From Bartonella grahamii subsp. shimonis (GTDB taxonomy: Bacteria; Pseudomonadota; Alphaproteobacteria; Rhizobiales; Rhizobiaceae): a stretch of 64,000 nt of DNA. The notes under the pieces were generated by a model. It had not been told where the DNA came from. It was given only the letters and a program-made list of their open reading frames with translations, and searched no databases. The stretch is from contig NZ_CP123961.1 of the NCBI RefSeq assembly GCF_036327415.1, forward strand, positions 124,001 to 188,000. The letters run 5' to 3'. The position numbers and the translations under genes are program-made. This document shows, piece by piece, positions 35,304 to 45,262 of this stretch (position 1 is its first letter; each line of letters opens with the position of its first letter).

Positions 35304-35493
35304 GGTCGCATACGCAACGATCAATAGGGATTAAAAGCCTGAAAAACTCAAACATGAATTTATCCCACTCCTGTGGGTATCCCGGAATTCCGGGAGATTT
35401 TGCTATGTCCAAGTGCTCTCAAGCACTAAAAGCAAAATGCTGATTTGAGTTCAGTGCTTTTAACTCCCGGAATACTCATGCGAGGGCGCTCGC
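35304..35493 (+). ncRNA. Brt-like structured RNA leader, copy 7
   Basis: Outer stem TTAAAAGC (35331) with GCTTTTAA (35456); inner stem AACTCAAA (35345) with TTTGAGTT (35444). The hairpin in the leader peptide changes to GTGCT-CTCA-AGCAC, keeping the stem while the peptide becomes MSKCSQALKAKC. Confidence 0.8.
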
Positions 35494-35508
35494 AACCGGC
35501 GGGGAAAA

Positions 35509-35874
35509 ATGCAATCTCAAAATCTTAATATTGATCTTTTTGTAGGCAAAAAAATTCGTTTTAGACGAAAAATGTTGAAAATGTCTCAAAAAACATTAGG
35601 TCAACATTTAGGTGTCACTTTCCAACAAATCCAGAAATATGAAAACGGCTTAAATCGTGTAAGCGCGGGGCGTTTAATGGAAATTTCTGATATCTTAAAT
35701 GTTCCCATTTCCTTTTTTTATGCTGATATCATTACAAAACAGCAGCCTCCGTACCACCATGATGAAATCGCATCAAGCACAGAGGAATATCTGCTGCTCA
35801 AACGGTTTAGAACGCTCACCACGGTTAAAAAGAAAGCCATTTTACAGCTCATCTCTGATGAGAATGCAAGCTAA
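35509..35874 (+). CDS. XRE-family regulator, Trp-like, copy 7
   Basis: 121 aa, MQSQNLNIDLFVGKKIRF start, otherwise close to copy 1. The conserved 3' flank ends here after about 45 bp, so this closes the array. It is preceded by leader copy 7 with the usual spacing and GGCGGGG. Confidence 0.85.
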   Translation: MQSQNLNIDLFVGKKIRFRRKMLKMSQKTLGQHLGVTFQQIQKYENGLNRVSAGRLMEISDILNVPISFFYADIITKQQPPYHHDEIASSTEEYLLLKRFRTLTTVKKKAILQLISDENAS

Positions 35875-35924
35875 CACCACATGGATAGCACACACCACGC
35901 TCTATCCCATGAGACACTATAATA

Positions 35925-36065
35925 AACTCCGTATTCAAATATTCATCACACATTCTCATAAGAACAGCTCGTGATTTTACGGAACTTATATCATTGCCAT
36001 CAATTATATCATTGCCATCAATGATGATATTTTACGACACAACGGGATAAATTCCCCCAAAAATT
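35925..36065. repeat. Dispersed repeat family B, partial copy 3, within a geneless interval
   Basis: Fragments of family B are present (ATATTCATCACACATTCTCA, GATATTTTACGACAC). The rest of 35875-36362 shows no gene; AT-rich sequence before efp probably holds its promoter. Confidence 0.45.
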
Positions 36066-36362
36066 CTAAAAAATTTTTGTGCAAATTTTTAAAAAGCTTG
36101 CGTCCGAGCACTTTTTATGGTCTTGCAAAGAATTGAAAAGCAAAAATACATAAAGGTCCTTTTTTACTTAAGCTTTTCTCTTTGCAAAAAACATGAGAAA
36201 GCCCATGAAGAGCACACAGGACCATGAGAGAGCCGCAAGGCTAATCAAAGGGATTTGAGCCCGAAAATAACATAAAGAGCTCACTGTTTAAAGGCAGCAA
36301 AGAAAAGCGCCATAAAGACAACAAGAGAGTTCTTTTTATAAGAATAGAATTGGATAGAAACG

Positions 36363-36938
36363 ATGAAAATTAATGGCAATGAAATTCGCCCTGGTAATGT
36401 GATTGAACATCAAGGAAGCTTATGGGTTGCTGTTAAATGCAACGCTGTAAAACCAGGAAAAGGTGGCGCATTTAACCAAGTTGAAATGAAAAATTTAATT
36501 GATGGTACAAAACTTAATGAACGCTTTCGTGCTGCTGAAACGGTTGAAAGGGTCCGTCTTGAACAAAAGGATTTCACATTTCTTTATCAACAAGGGGATG
36601 CTTTAGTCTTTATGGATTCAGAATCTTATGAACAACTTGAACTTCAAAAAGATTTTGTTGGTGAACGTGCTGCTTTTCTCCAAGATGGGATGACTGTCAC
36701 AGTTGAACTTTATCAAGAAAAACCTATCGGCATCTCACTTCCTGATCAAGTTGCTGTCACGATTGTGGAAGCCGATCCTGCCATCAAAGGACAAACGGTT
36801 ACCTCCTCTTACAAACCCGCCATTCTTGAAAACGGAATTCGTATTCTTGTACCACCCTTTATGAATGCTGGTGAACGTGTCATTGTCGACACCAACGAAT
36901 TGATTTATTTGCGCCGTGCAAATGAAAAGGATAAATAA
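36363..36938 (+). CDS. efp: Translation elongation factor P
   Basis: 191 aa, three-domain tRNA-mimicking factor that relieves ribosome stalling at polyproline. The tip loop [14 protein letters not shown] carries the lysine that is beta-lysylated in bacteria with EpmA (about residue 34). Domain III ends TNELIYLRR. Efp lies 11 bp upstream of suhB, an arrangement seen in relatives. No epmAB genes are in the window. Confidence 0.97.
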   Translation: MKINGNEIRPGNVIEHQGSLWVAVKCNAVKPGKGGAFNQVEMKNLIDGTKLNERFRAAETVERVRLEQKDFTFLYQQGDALVFMDSESYEQLELQKDFVGERAAFLQDGMTVTVELYQEKPIGISLPDQVAVTIVEADPAIKGQTVTSSYKPAILENGIRILVPPFMNAGERVIVDTNELIYLRRANEKDK

Positions 36939-36949
36939 AGGAATAAAAC

Positions 36950-37741
36950 ATGGCCCATTCTGCAGTCATGAATGTCATGGTGCAAGCTGCAATGAAAGCA
37001 GGACGCTCGCTCGTGCGTGATTACGGTGAAGTGCAAAATTTGCAAGTGTCTTTGAAAGGACCAGCAGATTACGTTAGCCAAGCAGATCGCAAAGCAGAGA
37101 AAATTATTTTCAATGAATTAAGCAAAGCACGCCCCAAATTTAGTTTTCTAATGAAAGAATCTGAAGAAATCATTGGCGAAGATTCCCAACATCGTTTCAT
37201 TGTTGACCCTTTAGATGGCACCACAAATTTTCTCCATGGTATTCCTTTTTTTGCTATTTCCATTGCCTTAGAAAGCCAAGGAAAAATCGTTGCTGGTGTC
37301 ATTTACAATCCCGTGAGTGATGAACTCTTTACCGCAGAACGCGGCAGTGGTGCTTTTTTCAACGACCGACGCTGTCGCGTTTCTGCTCGGCGCAGACTAG
37401 AAGACTGTGTCATTGCCACAGGCATGCCTCATTTTGGTCGCCCAAATCATGGAACCTATCTAATTGAATTACGCAATGTGATGGCGGAAGTTGCCGGACT
37501 TCGCCGTCTTGGCGCTGCTGCTCTTGAGCTAGCTTATGTCGCCGCAGGAAGAATCGATGGCTTTTGGGAAGATAATCTGCAGATTTGGGATATGGCTGCT
37601 GGAATATTGATGGTTCGCGAAGCCGGAGGTTTTGTCACCGATAAAGAAGGTGACAACGATATATTCCGCAAAAAAAACATCATCGCCGGTAATGAACACA
37701 TTCGCATCAAGTTAGAAAGAGCCCTCAAAAAAGGCATTTAG
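36950..37741 (+). CDS. suhB: Inositol monophosphatase family protein SuhB
   Basis: 263 aa Mg-dependent sugar-phosphatase fold. Metal-binding motifs: GEDSQHRFIVDPLDGTTNFLHG (Glu, DPLDGT) and the C-terminal WDMAAGILMVREAGG. SuhB homologues dephosphorylate inositol-1-phosphate and also act as Nus-factor partners in rRNA transcription in E. coli. It follows efp and is followed by a duplicated fragment of its own 3' end. Confidence 0.95.
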   Translation: MAHSAVMNVMVQAAMKAGRSLVRDYGEVQNLQVSLKGPADYVSQADRKAEKIIFNELSKARPKFSFLMKESEEIIGEDSQHRFIVDPLDGTTNFLHGIPFFAISIALESQGKIVAGVIYNPVSDELFTAERGSGAFFNDRRCRVSARRRLEDCVIATGMPHFGRPNHGTYLIELRNVMAEVAGLRRLGAAALELAYVAAGRIDGFWEDNLQIWDMAAGILMVREAGGFVTDKEGDNDIFRKKNIIAGNEHIRIKLERALKKGI

Positions 37742-37847
37742 GTCTCACACTTAGACTTCAAAAATAGTATCTTTTTTAAAGGCAATGCTAAAGATCAAAC
37801 TTTACAACATCCCCATCTAGATATCCCTCATCACACAACCTTATCTC

Positions 37848-38161
37848 TTATTGAATTACGCAATGTGATGGCGGAAGTTGCCGGACTTCGCCGTCTTGGC
37901 GCTGCTGCTCTTGAGCTAGCTTATGTCGCCGCAGGAAGAATCGATGGCTTTTGGGAAGATAATCTGCAGATTTGGGATATGGCTGCTGGAATATTGATGG
38001 TTCGCAAAGCCGGGGGTTTTGTCACCGATAAAGAAGGTGACAACGATATATTCCGCAAAAAGAACATCATCGCCGGTAATGAACACATTCGCATCAAGTT
38101 AGAAAGAGCCCTCAAAAAAGGCATTTTCTTACAGTTTTTTACAAAACCCTTAGAACCTTAA
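37848..38161 (+). pseudogene. Duplicated 3' end of suhB
   Basis: Repeats the last ~90 codons of suhB (from IELRNVMAEVAGLRRLG to the KRALKKGI end) with about two substitutions (VRKAGG for VREAGG). It then reads on FLQFFTKPLEP to a different stop. There is a start-like ATG (37865) but no ribosome binding site, so it is not expected to be translated. Confidence 0.85.
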
Positions 38162-38588
38162 AAAACACGTGAAGAGAGAATTTTAAATTTTCTTTCAAAT
38201 GACGATAGGAAATAACTGATTAAATAGTGACAAAAAACGTACTCGCTATCCCCCACAAAAGCATTCCTAAACAGCTTACCTTATTGACGTTTCTGTTATT
38301 CAAATTTCCCTCCAAACAAGCTGCAAAAGGCAATAAACAAAAAAACATCATAACAAAACGCTCCAAGAAGCATTTATCGCACCCAAAGCAAAAACACACA
38401 GTCCATTCCTTCCTCAATATATGCTCTTTACAGTGCGCTATCCATTGATCTAAAAAACCTCTCCTCTCTCATACAAGCTGCCGCATATGCCCCCCGAGTT
38501 TTCACTCTTTCCACCACTGCATAATAGCAGAGATCTCACAAAATCCACTGATTTATAGAGCTGTTCCCTACCCTTTTATTCAATTGTT

Positions 38589-39525
38589 TTACAAATAGTT
38601 TATCAAATACCGACGGCATTTATAATAATGAAAATCTCTGTTTTCCGAAATTTCTTTCTGCATTTCACTTGCAACCTGTTCTTTATCTTTTTCAACAGCC
38701 TCTTCCAGCACCTTTATCTTCTCATTACCGAAGATAACTTGTAATTTTGTTTGTGTGGTAAGCTTCCCCAAAAAGATCAACCGGTTATCACATTTCTTAT
38801 TTGCTGCTTGAATCCATTCTCTGACTCCTAATTTGTACACTTTTTCAAATGTTGGATTCCCTTCAGCAATGGAAAGATCTTTTGCTCTATTTGTGTCATT
38901 CTCTTTACAAGTATTGATTACATCTCTAACTGTGAAATAATGGCAACCTTTATCAAAGACAACATAGCCCTTTTTCACTGTTTTAATAAGCTTCTTATAG
39001 TAAAGAAAAGTTTTTCTCGCTGCTTCATAATGACTGGGAACATCACACAACAACAACACATTTTATAATATAATAATAAAGTACACTCACCAGGCCAAGA
39101 TTTCGAAAGCTTTGGCATTTCCTCTATCTCTTGATGTTCTGTACTTATAGGTATGTTGTACCACAAAGTATCTGTAAATTTTTTCTTTTCATCCTCCCCT
39201 TTAGAGTTTTCCTTTTGGTGCTGTTTGCATTCAGCTTTAATCATATCATCAAGAACATATAACCACCAATGAAACAACAGCATCGTAGGTTGAATCCGTT
39301 TTTTGCTCGTAAGAGGATCTACGCACTTTTGCAGAATTATTCCATTCTTTCTCATTAATCACACTGCTTTTACACAAAATTTCTTAAAATACGAGTTATC
39401 CAAGATAACTACATATTTTTTTGATATGCTCAGCAGTGAGTTCTTTTGTCAGCGCCGTTTCATACAAAAAAACACGCTTCTCCATATCTTTGCATACAAA
39501 TATCTTCTAGCATCAAGGGCCATTA
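38589..39525 (-). pseudogene. Decayed gene of unknown function
   Basis: Two overlapping frames on the minus strand (38975-39355 and 38589-39059) plus an upstream segment (ETALTKELTAEHIKKICSYL) can be joined by frameshifts at simple-repeat tracts to give one protein: ...EIEEMPKLSKSWPGECTLLLYY then LLCDVPSHYEAARKTFLYYK and KTVKKGYVVFDKGCHYFTVRD. The C-terminal part is helical (EEAVEKDKEQVASEMQKEIS). Cysteine-rich and unrecognised. It lies downstream of a small membrane protein on the same strand. Confidence 0.5.
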
Positions 39526-39906
39526 TCCGCTGAATTTAGAAGGTGGCCAATGTCCAGGATTTTTTATCCCCAGTACGTCTCTTTCCCACTGTTTCGCTCC
39601 CTCATCCCATTGTTTCAACCATTCTTGCAATACTTTTTGAGTTTTTGCAAAAAGTCTTTGTTCCCCTTGTACAATAATCTCTTTATGTCCAGCGCACTCT
39701 TGCTCTTTTTGCTCAAGTTGTTCAGTCAAATGCGTGTTCTGATAACTTGCCAATGCAAACATTAAGATTCCCCCACAACACACTATCATTACAAAACCGA
39801 ACAAAATGTCCACTGAATATCCCAAACACCACAACCACCCCATCAATATGATATATAAAATCATAAAGCCGTATCTTATACTCCCACATTTTTCCCCCAT
39901 TTCCAA
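39523..39906 (-). CDS. Small membrane protein with coiled coil, unknown function
   Basis: 127 aa. Two hydrophobic helices (about 13-33 FMILYIILMGWLWCLGYSV and 35-53) are followed by a coiled coil (LTEQLEQKEQECAGHKE... to VLQEWLKQWDEGAKQWERDV) and an end GHWPPSKFSG. No family recognised. It appears to be the first gene of a minus-strand unit with the decayed gene downstream. Confidence 0.5.
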   Translation of the reverse strand: MEMGEKCGSIRYGFMILYIILMGWLWCLGYSVDILFGFVMIVCCGGILMFALASYQNTHLTEQLEQKEQECAGHKEIIVQGEQRLFAKTQKVLQEWLKQWDEGAKQWERDVLGIKNPGHWPPSKFSG

Positions 39907-40338
39907 ATGACCTTAATTATAGCTATTATGAATAGCTATTGCCCATTTTATGTCTTCTTCCATTTTTGCTCTCTTGTTTTGCTAGCCAATTATTAATATA
40001 ACTCTCTCATCGATTTCTCGATATTGTATTATTGTGTGTACATATGATTTTAAAATAACTACATATTATATTTTTATGAAAACAATATATAAAATATAGA
40101 TGTTTACATTGGTAAAAATAACAATTTGTATTTAATTATACTGCTCTCGTGCTTTATGTACTTTAAAGAAAAGCCTTGTAAGCCTTCAAAAGGCATGATC
40201 CATGAAATATTGGTTTTCAAAGTAATAAAAACCTTAACCTAGCCAAACAGCAAAACAAACTGCGTGCTTAGTTAGCACGGTTTCTAATATGAATAAAAAG
40301 CGTCTTTCTGCCTATTTATCAGCTCTTCTTTAAGTAAC

Positions 40339-41280
40339 CTGGCACCATTATACTCTTCGCCAGCGCCCCAATGTTTTGTGATAGCTCTTGGTACTTAAAG
40401 GGGCAAGAGAGGCTTTTATTCCTTTCTTGTACAGTTTCACCCCACACGCCAACACCGCTTGTGATGTGCAAGCAAGAAAGTTTGTTCGCTTCACTATAAG
40501 GGTTTTACATGAGAAAATCCCATGGTATTCATGATCTCTCATGAAAAACAATGAATTATCTTTATAAATCAACGTGGCGGTGCTGTTATGAAGAGAACCC
40601 CTTGCACACCTTAATAGTCCATAGAGATTAACTAGGTATTGTTTTTATATTCTGTATACAGATGAAGTATTTTTATAAAAATGCTCGATTTCATAAAGAA
40701 AAAAGAACAGCCTGTTAAGACATCAAAAAGAAAAACACCTCAATGCTTGCCCCTCTTTTTTCCATGAGAGATTTAAATTGATAAGCCCGTCTGAAAAGAG
40801 TGCTGTTTATGCCCCTGAAAATACTGCTCTTTATAATGATTACTTACTCAGGTGAAAATTGGAGTTTTGCCAAGTAGGCATAAACGCCATTTTTTGCCAC
40901 AAGTTCTGCATGGGTTCCTTTTTCCACAAGAGCGCCTTTATCCATCACGAGAATACGATCAGCTTTTAAAATTGTTGCCAAACGGTGTGCAATCACCAAT
41001 GTTGTACGATTTTGCATCAATCCTTCTAAGGCATCCTGCACCAACTTTTCACTGTTTGCATCTAAAGCGGATGTTGCTTCATCAAGCAGCAAGAGGGGTG
41101 CATTTCTTAGAATTGCTCGTGCAATACCAATGCGTTGTTTTTGCCCCCCAGAAAGCATGGTACCACGTTCTCCTACTTGTGTATTCAAGCCATCTGGTAA
41201 AGCTTGGATAAATTCAAGTGCATTAGCCGCTTTAGCGGCAGCAAGGATGTCCTCTTCATGGGTATTTTCAGTTCCAAAAA
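40339..41280. repeat. Left arm of ~940-bp inverted repeat
   Basis: Nearly identical, in inverse orientation, to 43305-44244 (single differences such as CGTGGCGGTG versus CGTCACGGTG). It spans the last ~145 codons of the ABC exporter and ~500 bp of its downstream sequence, including a family A repeat (40339-40600). Confidence 0.9.
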
Positions 41281-42634
41281 TAATATTATCACGCAATGTT
41301 CCATCAAAAATAGCGACATCTTGTGGAACATAGGAAATTGCGCTGCGTAAATCTTGCAAAGAAAGGCGATTAATTTCCATGCCATCCAGCCGAATTGTTC
41401 CACTTATCGGGTCATAAAAACGAAGGATCAAAGAAAAAATGGTGCTTTTTCCTGCTCCTGATGCCCCAACAAAAGCAACCGTTTCACCTGCCTTCACAGA
41501 AAACGAAAGCGAGCGTAAAATCTTCTCTTGTGGTCTAGAAGGATAAGTAAAATCAACTTGATCAAAAACAAGTTCACCTCGAACAGGTTTCTCCAATGAT
41601 AAAGGATTTTTAGGAGCGACAATAGTAGGTTGTTCTCGTAACAATTCGGAAAGCCGCTCAGCAGCGCCTGCTGCTTGGATTAACTCTGCCCCCAGTTCCG
41701 ATAATTGCGCAAAAGTAGAAGCTCCAAAAACCGCATAAAGAACAAATTGCCCTAATGTCCCGCCTGTCATCGTTCCATTCAAAACATCGCGCGACCCAAT
41801 CCATAAAACAGCAACCACACTGCTAAAAACCAAAAAAATTGCAAAACCCGTAAAAAAGGAGCGCAGAATTACAGAAGCACGTGCTGTTTGAAAAGCACGT
41901 TCTATCAATTGTGAAAAACGTGTTGCAACGAGTTTTTCTGCGGTAAAAGCTTGCACAGTGCGAATAGCACTTACCTGTTCTGTAGCAACAGCATTGGCAT
42001 CTGCGAGACGATCTTGCGCCGCACGCGTACGTGCGCGAACTTTACGCCCAAAAACCACCAAAGGAATGGCCACAACAGGAATAGCAGCCAGAACCAGCAA
42101 AGACAATTTAGCATTGGTAATCACCATCATCACGACGGCTCCAATCACTATAATCAACTGACGCAAAGCAGTAGAGGCAGTAGAACCTACAGCTAATTTT
42201 ATCTGTGTGGTATCTGTTAGAAGCCTTGAAACAATCTCTCCTGAATGCGACCGATCAAAAAAAGCAGGAGAAAGTTTCATAATATGGATAAACACATCAC
42301 GCCGTAAATCGGCAACAATCCGTTCTCCCAATGTGATAACACAATAATAACGTCCAGCAGAAGAAAATGCGAGAAGCAAGGCTAAGATAAACAAAATTCC
42401 GAAGTAAAAATTGATATGTCCATGGCTTGAAGTAGAAAACCCATGATCAAACATTTGGCGGATAGCCACAGGCAAAGCTAATGTGACAAGAGCAGCAACA
42501 GATAACGCTAGAAAGGCAAAGATAAACAACCAACGATAGCGTAAAAGATAAGGAAAAAAAATTGCAAGCGAAGAGAATGAAGATTTCTTAAGAGAAGACT
42601 TTGTAGATTTTTCTGAATGATTGAAGAGATTCAT
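40844..42634 (-). CDS. MsbA-like ABC exporter (fused membrane and ATPase domains)
   Basis: About 596 aa from Met15 of the longer frame (start 42634; the longer frame begins with a TTG at 42676 and lacks a ribosome binding site). Half-transporter of the MsbA/lipid A-type family: six membrane helices (FIFAFLALSVAALVTLALPV, FGILFILALLLAFSS, LIIVIGAVVMMVI and others) and an ATPase domain with Walker A GASGAGKST, signature LSGGQKQR and Walker [13 protein letters not shown]. Substrate unknown; lipids, glycans or drugs are possible. Its last 145 codons are also found inverted at 43316-43741. Confidence 0.92.
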   Translation of the reverse strand: MNLFNHSEKSTKSSLKKSSFSSLAIFFPYLLRYRWLFIFAFLALSVAALVTLALPVAIRQMFDHGFSTSSHGHINFYFGILFILALLLAFSSAGRYYCVITLGERIVADLRRDVFIHIMKLSPAFFDRSHSGEIVSRLLTDTTQIKLAVGSTASTALRQLIIVIGAVVMMVITNAKLSLLVLAAIPVVAIPLVVFGRKVRARTRAAQDRLADANAVATEQVSAIRTVQAFTAEKLVATRFSQLIERAFQTARASVILRSFFTGFAIFLVFSSVVAVLWIGSRDVLNGTMTGGTLGQFVLYAVFGASTFAQLSELGAELIQAAGAAERLSELLREQPTIVAPKNPLSLEKPVRGELVFDQVDFTYPSRPQEKILRSLSFSVKAGETVAFVGASGAGKSTIFSLILRFYDPISGTIRLDGMEINRLSLQDLRSAISYVPQDVAIFDGTLRDNIIFGTENTHEEDILAAAKAANALEFIQALPDGLNTQVGERGTMLSGGQKQRIGIARAILRNAPLLLLDEATSALDANSEKLVQDALEGLMQNRTTLVIAHRLATILKADRILVMDKGALVEKGTHAELVAKNGVYAYLAKLQFSPE

Positions 42635-42822
42635 AAGGTTTCGCTCACTATATTGGATTTGTAACACTTGATGCAACGATGCATCTTGAACACTTGTTTT
42701 TTGATGCGTGCTCAGCTATAGGAATAAATACTTTAATCAATGTATCAAAAAGACAAAGGAAGCGCACTTAAAAAAATCAAGCAAGTGCTGTTTCATTCTA
42801 TAAACGCAAAAGGTTTTTACGC

Positions 42823-43044
42823 ATGAAAGCGAACATTCATCCCAACTATCACACAATTACCGTTGTTATGACGGATGGAACCCAATATACAACGCGCTCT
42901 ACTTGGGGAAAAGAAGGCGATACTCTTAATCTAGATATTGACCCAAGAACGCATCCAGCATGGACAGGTGGCTCCCAAACACTTGTAGATCGTGGCGGTC
43001 GCCTTTCTAAATTCAAAAATCGTTTTGGTAATATTGGCATGTAA
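42823..43044 (+). CDS. rpmE: 50S ribosomal protein L31
   Basis: 73 aa, normal for alphaproteobacterial L31 (non-zinc type: no CxxC). [40 protein letters not shown], and [14 protein letters not shown] match the family. It is divergent from the ABC exporter and in the unique segment between inverted repeats. A degenerate copy of its 3' part follows. Confidence 0.97.
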   Translation: MKANIHPNYHTITVVMTDGTQYTTRSTWGKEGDTLNLDIDPRTHPAWTGGSQTLVDRGGRLSKFKNRFGNIGM

Positions 43045-43139
43045 AAGCTTATTACTGATTATAAAGAGCATAAGTTAAAAACATGATTGCCCTATTGTTA
43101 AGTGATTGGTTTTGTTATGCTGTAAAAGATGCACTTTAA

Positions 43140-43240
43140 ATATTAATTCCAAAACGCATCCAACATAAATAGATGGGGTCTTAAGCACTAATGAATCTTG
43201 GTGGCTGCGTTTTTAAAATTTAAAAATCATTTTGAAATAC
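43140..43240 (+). pseudogene. Degenerate 3' end of rpmE
   Basis: AACGCATCCAACATAAATAG and GGTGGCTGCGTTTTTAAAAT match rpmE codons NASxxWTGG-SQT and GRLSKFKN with many changes. The frame is broken. It shows the same pattern of 3' duplication found beside other genes here. Confidence 0.6.
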
Positions 43241-43304
43241 GAGCATAAATCCTTTCTCGTAGAGTATAAAGATTTGAAATGAAATAATTGCAAACTGTCC
43301 TTCT

Positions 43305-44244
43305 TTTTTGGAACTGAAAATACCCATGAAGAGGACATCCTTGCTGCCGCTAAAGCGGCTAATGCACTTGAATTTATCCAAGCTTTACCAGATGGCTTGA
43401 ATACACAAGTAGGAGAACGTGGTACCATGCTTTCTGGGGGGCAAAAACAACGCATTGGTATTGCACGAGCAATTCTAAGAAATGCACCCCTCTTGCTGCT
43501 TGATGAAGCAACATCCGCTTTAGATGCAAACAGTGAAAAGTTGGTGCAGGATGCCTTAGAAGGATTGATGCAAAATCGTACAACATTGGTGATTGCACAC
43601 CGTTTGGCAACAATTTTAAAAGCTGATCGTATTCTCGTGATGGATAAAGGCGCTCTTGTGGAAAAAGGAACCCATGCAGAACTTGTGGCAAAAAATGGCG
43701 TTTATGCCTACTTGGCAAAACTCCAATTTTCACCTGAGTAAGTAATCATTATAAAGAGCAGTATTTTCAGGGGCATAAACAGCACTCTTTTCAGACGGGC
43801 TTATCAATTTAAATCTCTCATGGAAAAAAGAGGGGCAAGCATTGAGGTGTTTTTCTTTTTGATGTCTTAACAGGCTGTTCTTTTTTCTTTATGAAATCGA
43901 GCATTTTTATAAAAATACTTCATCTGTATACAGAATATAAAAACAATACCTAGTTAATCTCTATGGACTATTAAGGTGTGCAAGGGGTTCTCTTCATAAC
44001 AGCACCGTCACGTTGATTTATAAAGATAATTCATTGTTTTTCATGAGAGATCATGAATACCATGGGATTTTCTCATGTAAAACCCTTATAGTGAAGCGAA
44101 CAAACTTTCTTGCTTGCACATCACAAGCGGTGTTGGCGTGTGGGGTGAAACTGTACAAGAAAGGAATAAAAGCCTCTCTTGCCCCTTTAAGTACCAAGAG
44201 CTATCACAACATTGGGGCGCTGGCGAAGAGTATAATGGTGCCAG
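43305..44244. repeat. Right arm of ~940-bp inverted repeat
   Basis: Inverse copy of 40339-41280, ending in a family A repeat (43995-44244). Confidence 0.9.
43316..43741 (+). pseudogene. Inverted copy of the ABC exporter 3' end
   Basis: Encodes the last ~140 residues of the exporter (from [20 protein letters not shown] to AKLQFSPE), including the signature and Walker B motifs but not Walker A. An ATG at 43397 opens 114 codons, but there is no ribosome binding site and no Walker A, so function is unlikely. Confidence 0.85.
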
Positions 44245-44929
44245 CTTGCTGAATCCCTTATGCGGCTTACTTGATAGGCTCTACGGGCACAAGCTCTACC
44301 CTAAAAACTTACCACACTCTTTAAGAAACTGAATATGAAAAATTTTTCATGTCCTCTATCACCGCCCTAAACAATAATGTTTACCGAAAATCATGACAAA
44401 TTGTAATTTGTAATTCACAAATACGCTTCTCTCATCTGCACGAGTATCCTTTTATTCTCTTTCAAAAAAACGAACACTTTTTTAACATTGTTTGCAGATC
44501 CATATTCTTGAAAAAGAGAAAAGACTCTTTTAACGCTTTTGGACTTCTTATAACTTTGTGTGAGCGCGTATGAGCAACAGCTTTTATAATAAACCAGCTG
44601 TTGGCAAAATCGTAAAATTTTATCAAATTTATCAAATTTATTTTTTGTAAATATCACCATGACCACTGTTCTTCTCTTGCAGACACGCAACCTCAAAACA
44701 CTTTCTCTTTACTCACAAATCATCTTTCCAGCCCTCTCTTCCAGTCATAGCCTATAAAATAAGGATAGAGTGCTTCGACTGAACACCATCTTCTCATCCG
44801 CCAAGCCCCAACCCCATCATTTATATTTATAGCCCTCAACTTTATAGCACCACCTGTCGTACTTTAAGAAGGCATTTTAACGATGATAGGAACGTGTACA
44901 AAAAGGATATATCTTTAGGGTGTTTATGT
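44245..44929. other. Geneless interval before the second higBA relic
   Basis: Contains a 93-codon frame at 44415-44696 (minus, RVFSLFQEYGSANNVKKVF) without a family match or ribosome binding site, and short tandem AAATTTATC repeats near 44620. Nothing else supported. Confidence 0.4.
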
Positions 44930-45097
44930 TTTAAAGCTTGCACTAAATCATAATTTTTTGCATAGTTAGCCAAGCACATGCAAAACTGACACCCGAATCA
45001 TTTCAAACCGTTCAGCTGTTTTAGTAACAGATAAGCCAAGTTCTACGATTATATCTTTAACCACAAGTTCACCGAGGTGTAGAGGATTTTCCATCAT
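44930..45097 (-). pseudogene. Second HigA antitoxin relic
   Basis: Begins MMENPLHLGELVVKDIIVEL and GLSVTKTAERFEMI, then loses most of the helix-turn-helix by deletion before CAWLTMQKNYD-like codons. It corresponds to the higA relic at 556-777. Confidence 0.65.
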
Positions 45098-45119
45098 TTT
45101 TCAGCGCTCCCTCTTTAGT

Positions 45120-45240
45120 GATCCTCTAGATAATCAACTAATTCAGCATCTATACCAGCAAAGCGAAATATTACGTGCTAATTTTCCTTTACAGTCATTA
45201 ACCAAGAACCGTTCTATTAAACTTATGTAAATATGATCAT
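45120..45240 (-). pseudogene. HigB C-terminal relic (downstream half)
   Basis: GSWLMTVKEN, a stop codon, then HVIFRFAGIDAELVDYLEDH: the C-terminal half of HigB with an in-frame TAG. Its N-terminal half is at 47105-47260, on the other side of the IS607-like element. Confidence 0.7.
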
Positions 45241-45262
45241 TTCTGATTCAATATACTTACTG

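Noticed and set aside
28186-35493. Known metabolite riboswitch class
   Set aside because: The leaders do not match the classic motifs of thiamine, cobalamin, SAM or other riboswitches that I can recognise; they precede regulators, not metabolic genes.
44415-44696. A 93-codon minus-strand frame
   Set aside because: No ribosome binding site or recognisable family, with simple repeats inside; left as unsupported.
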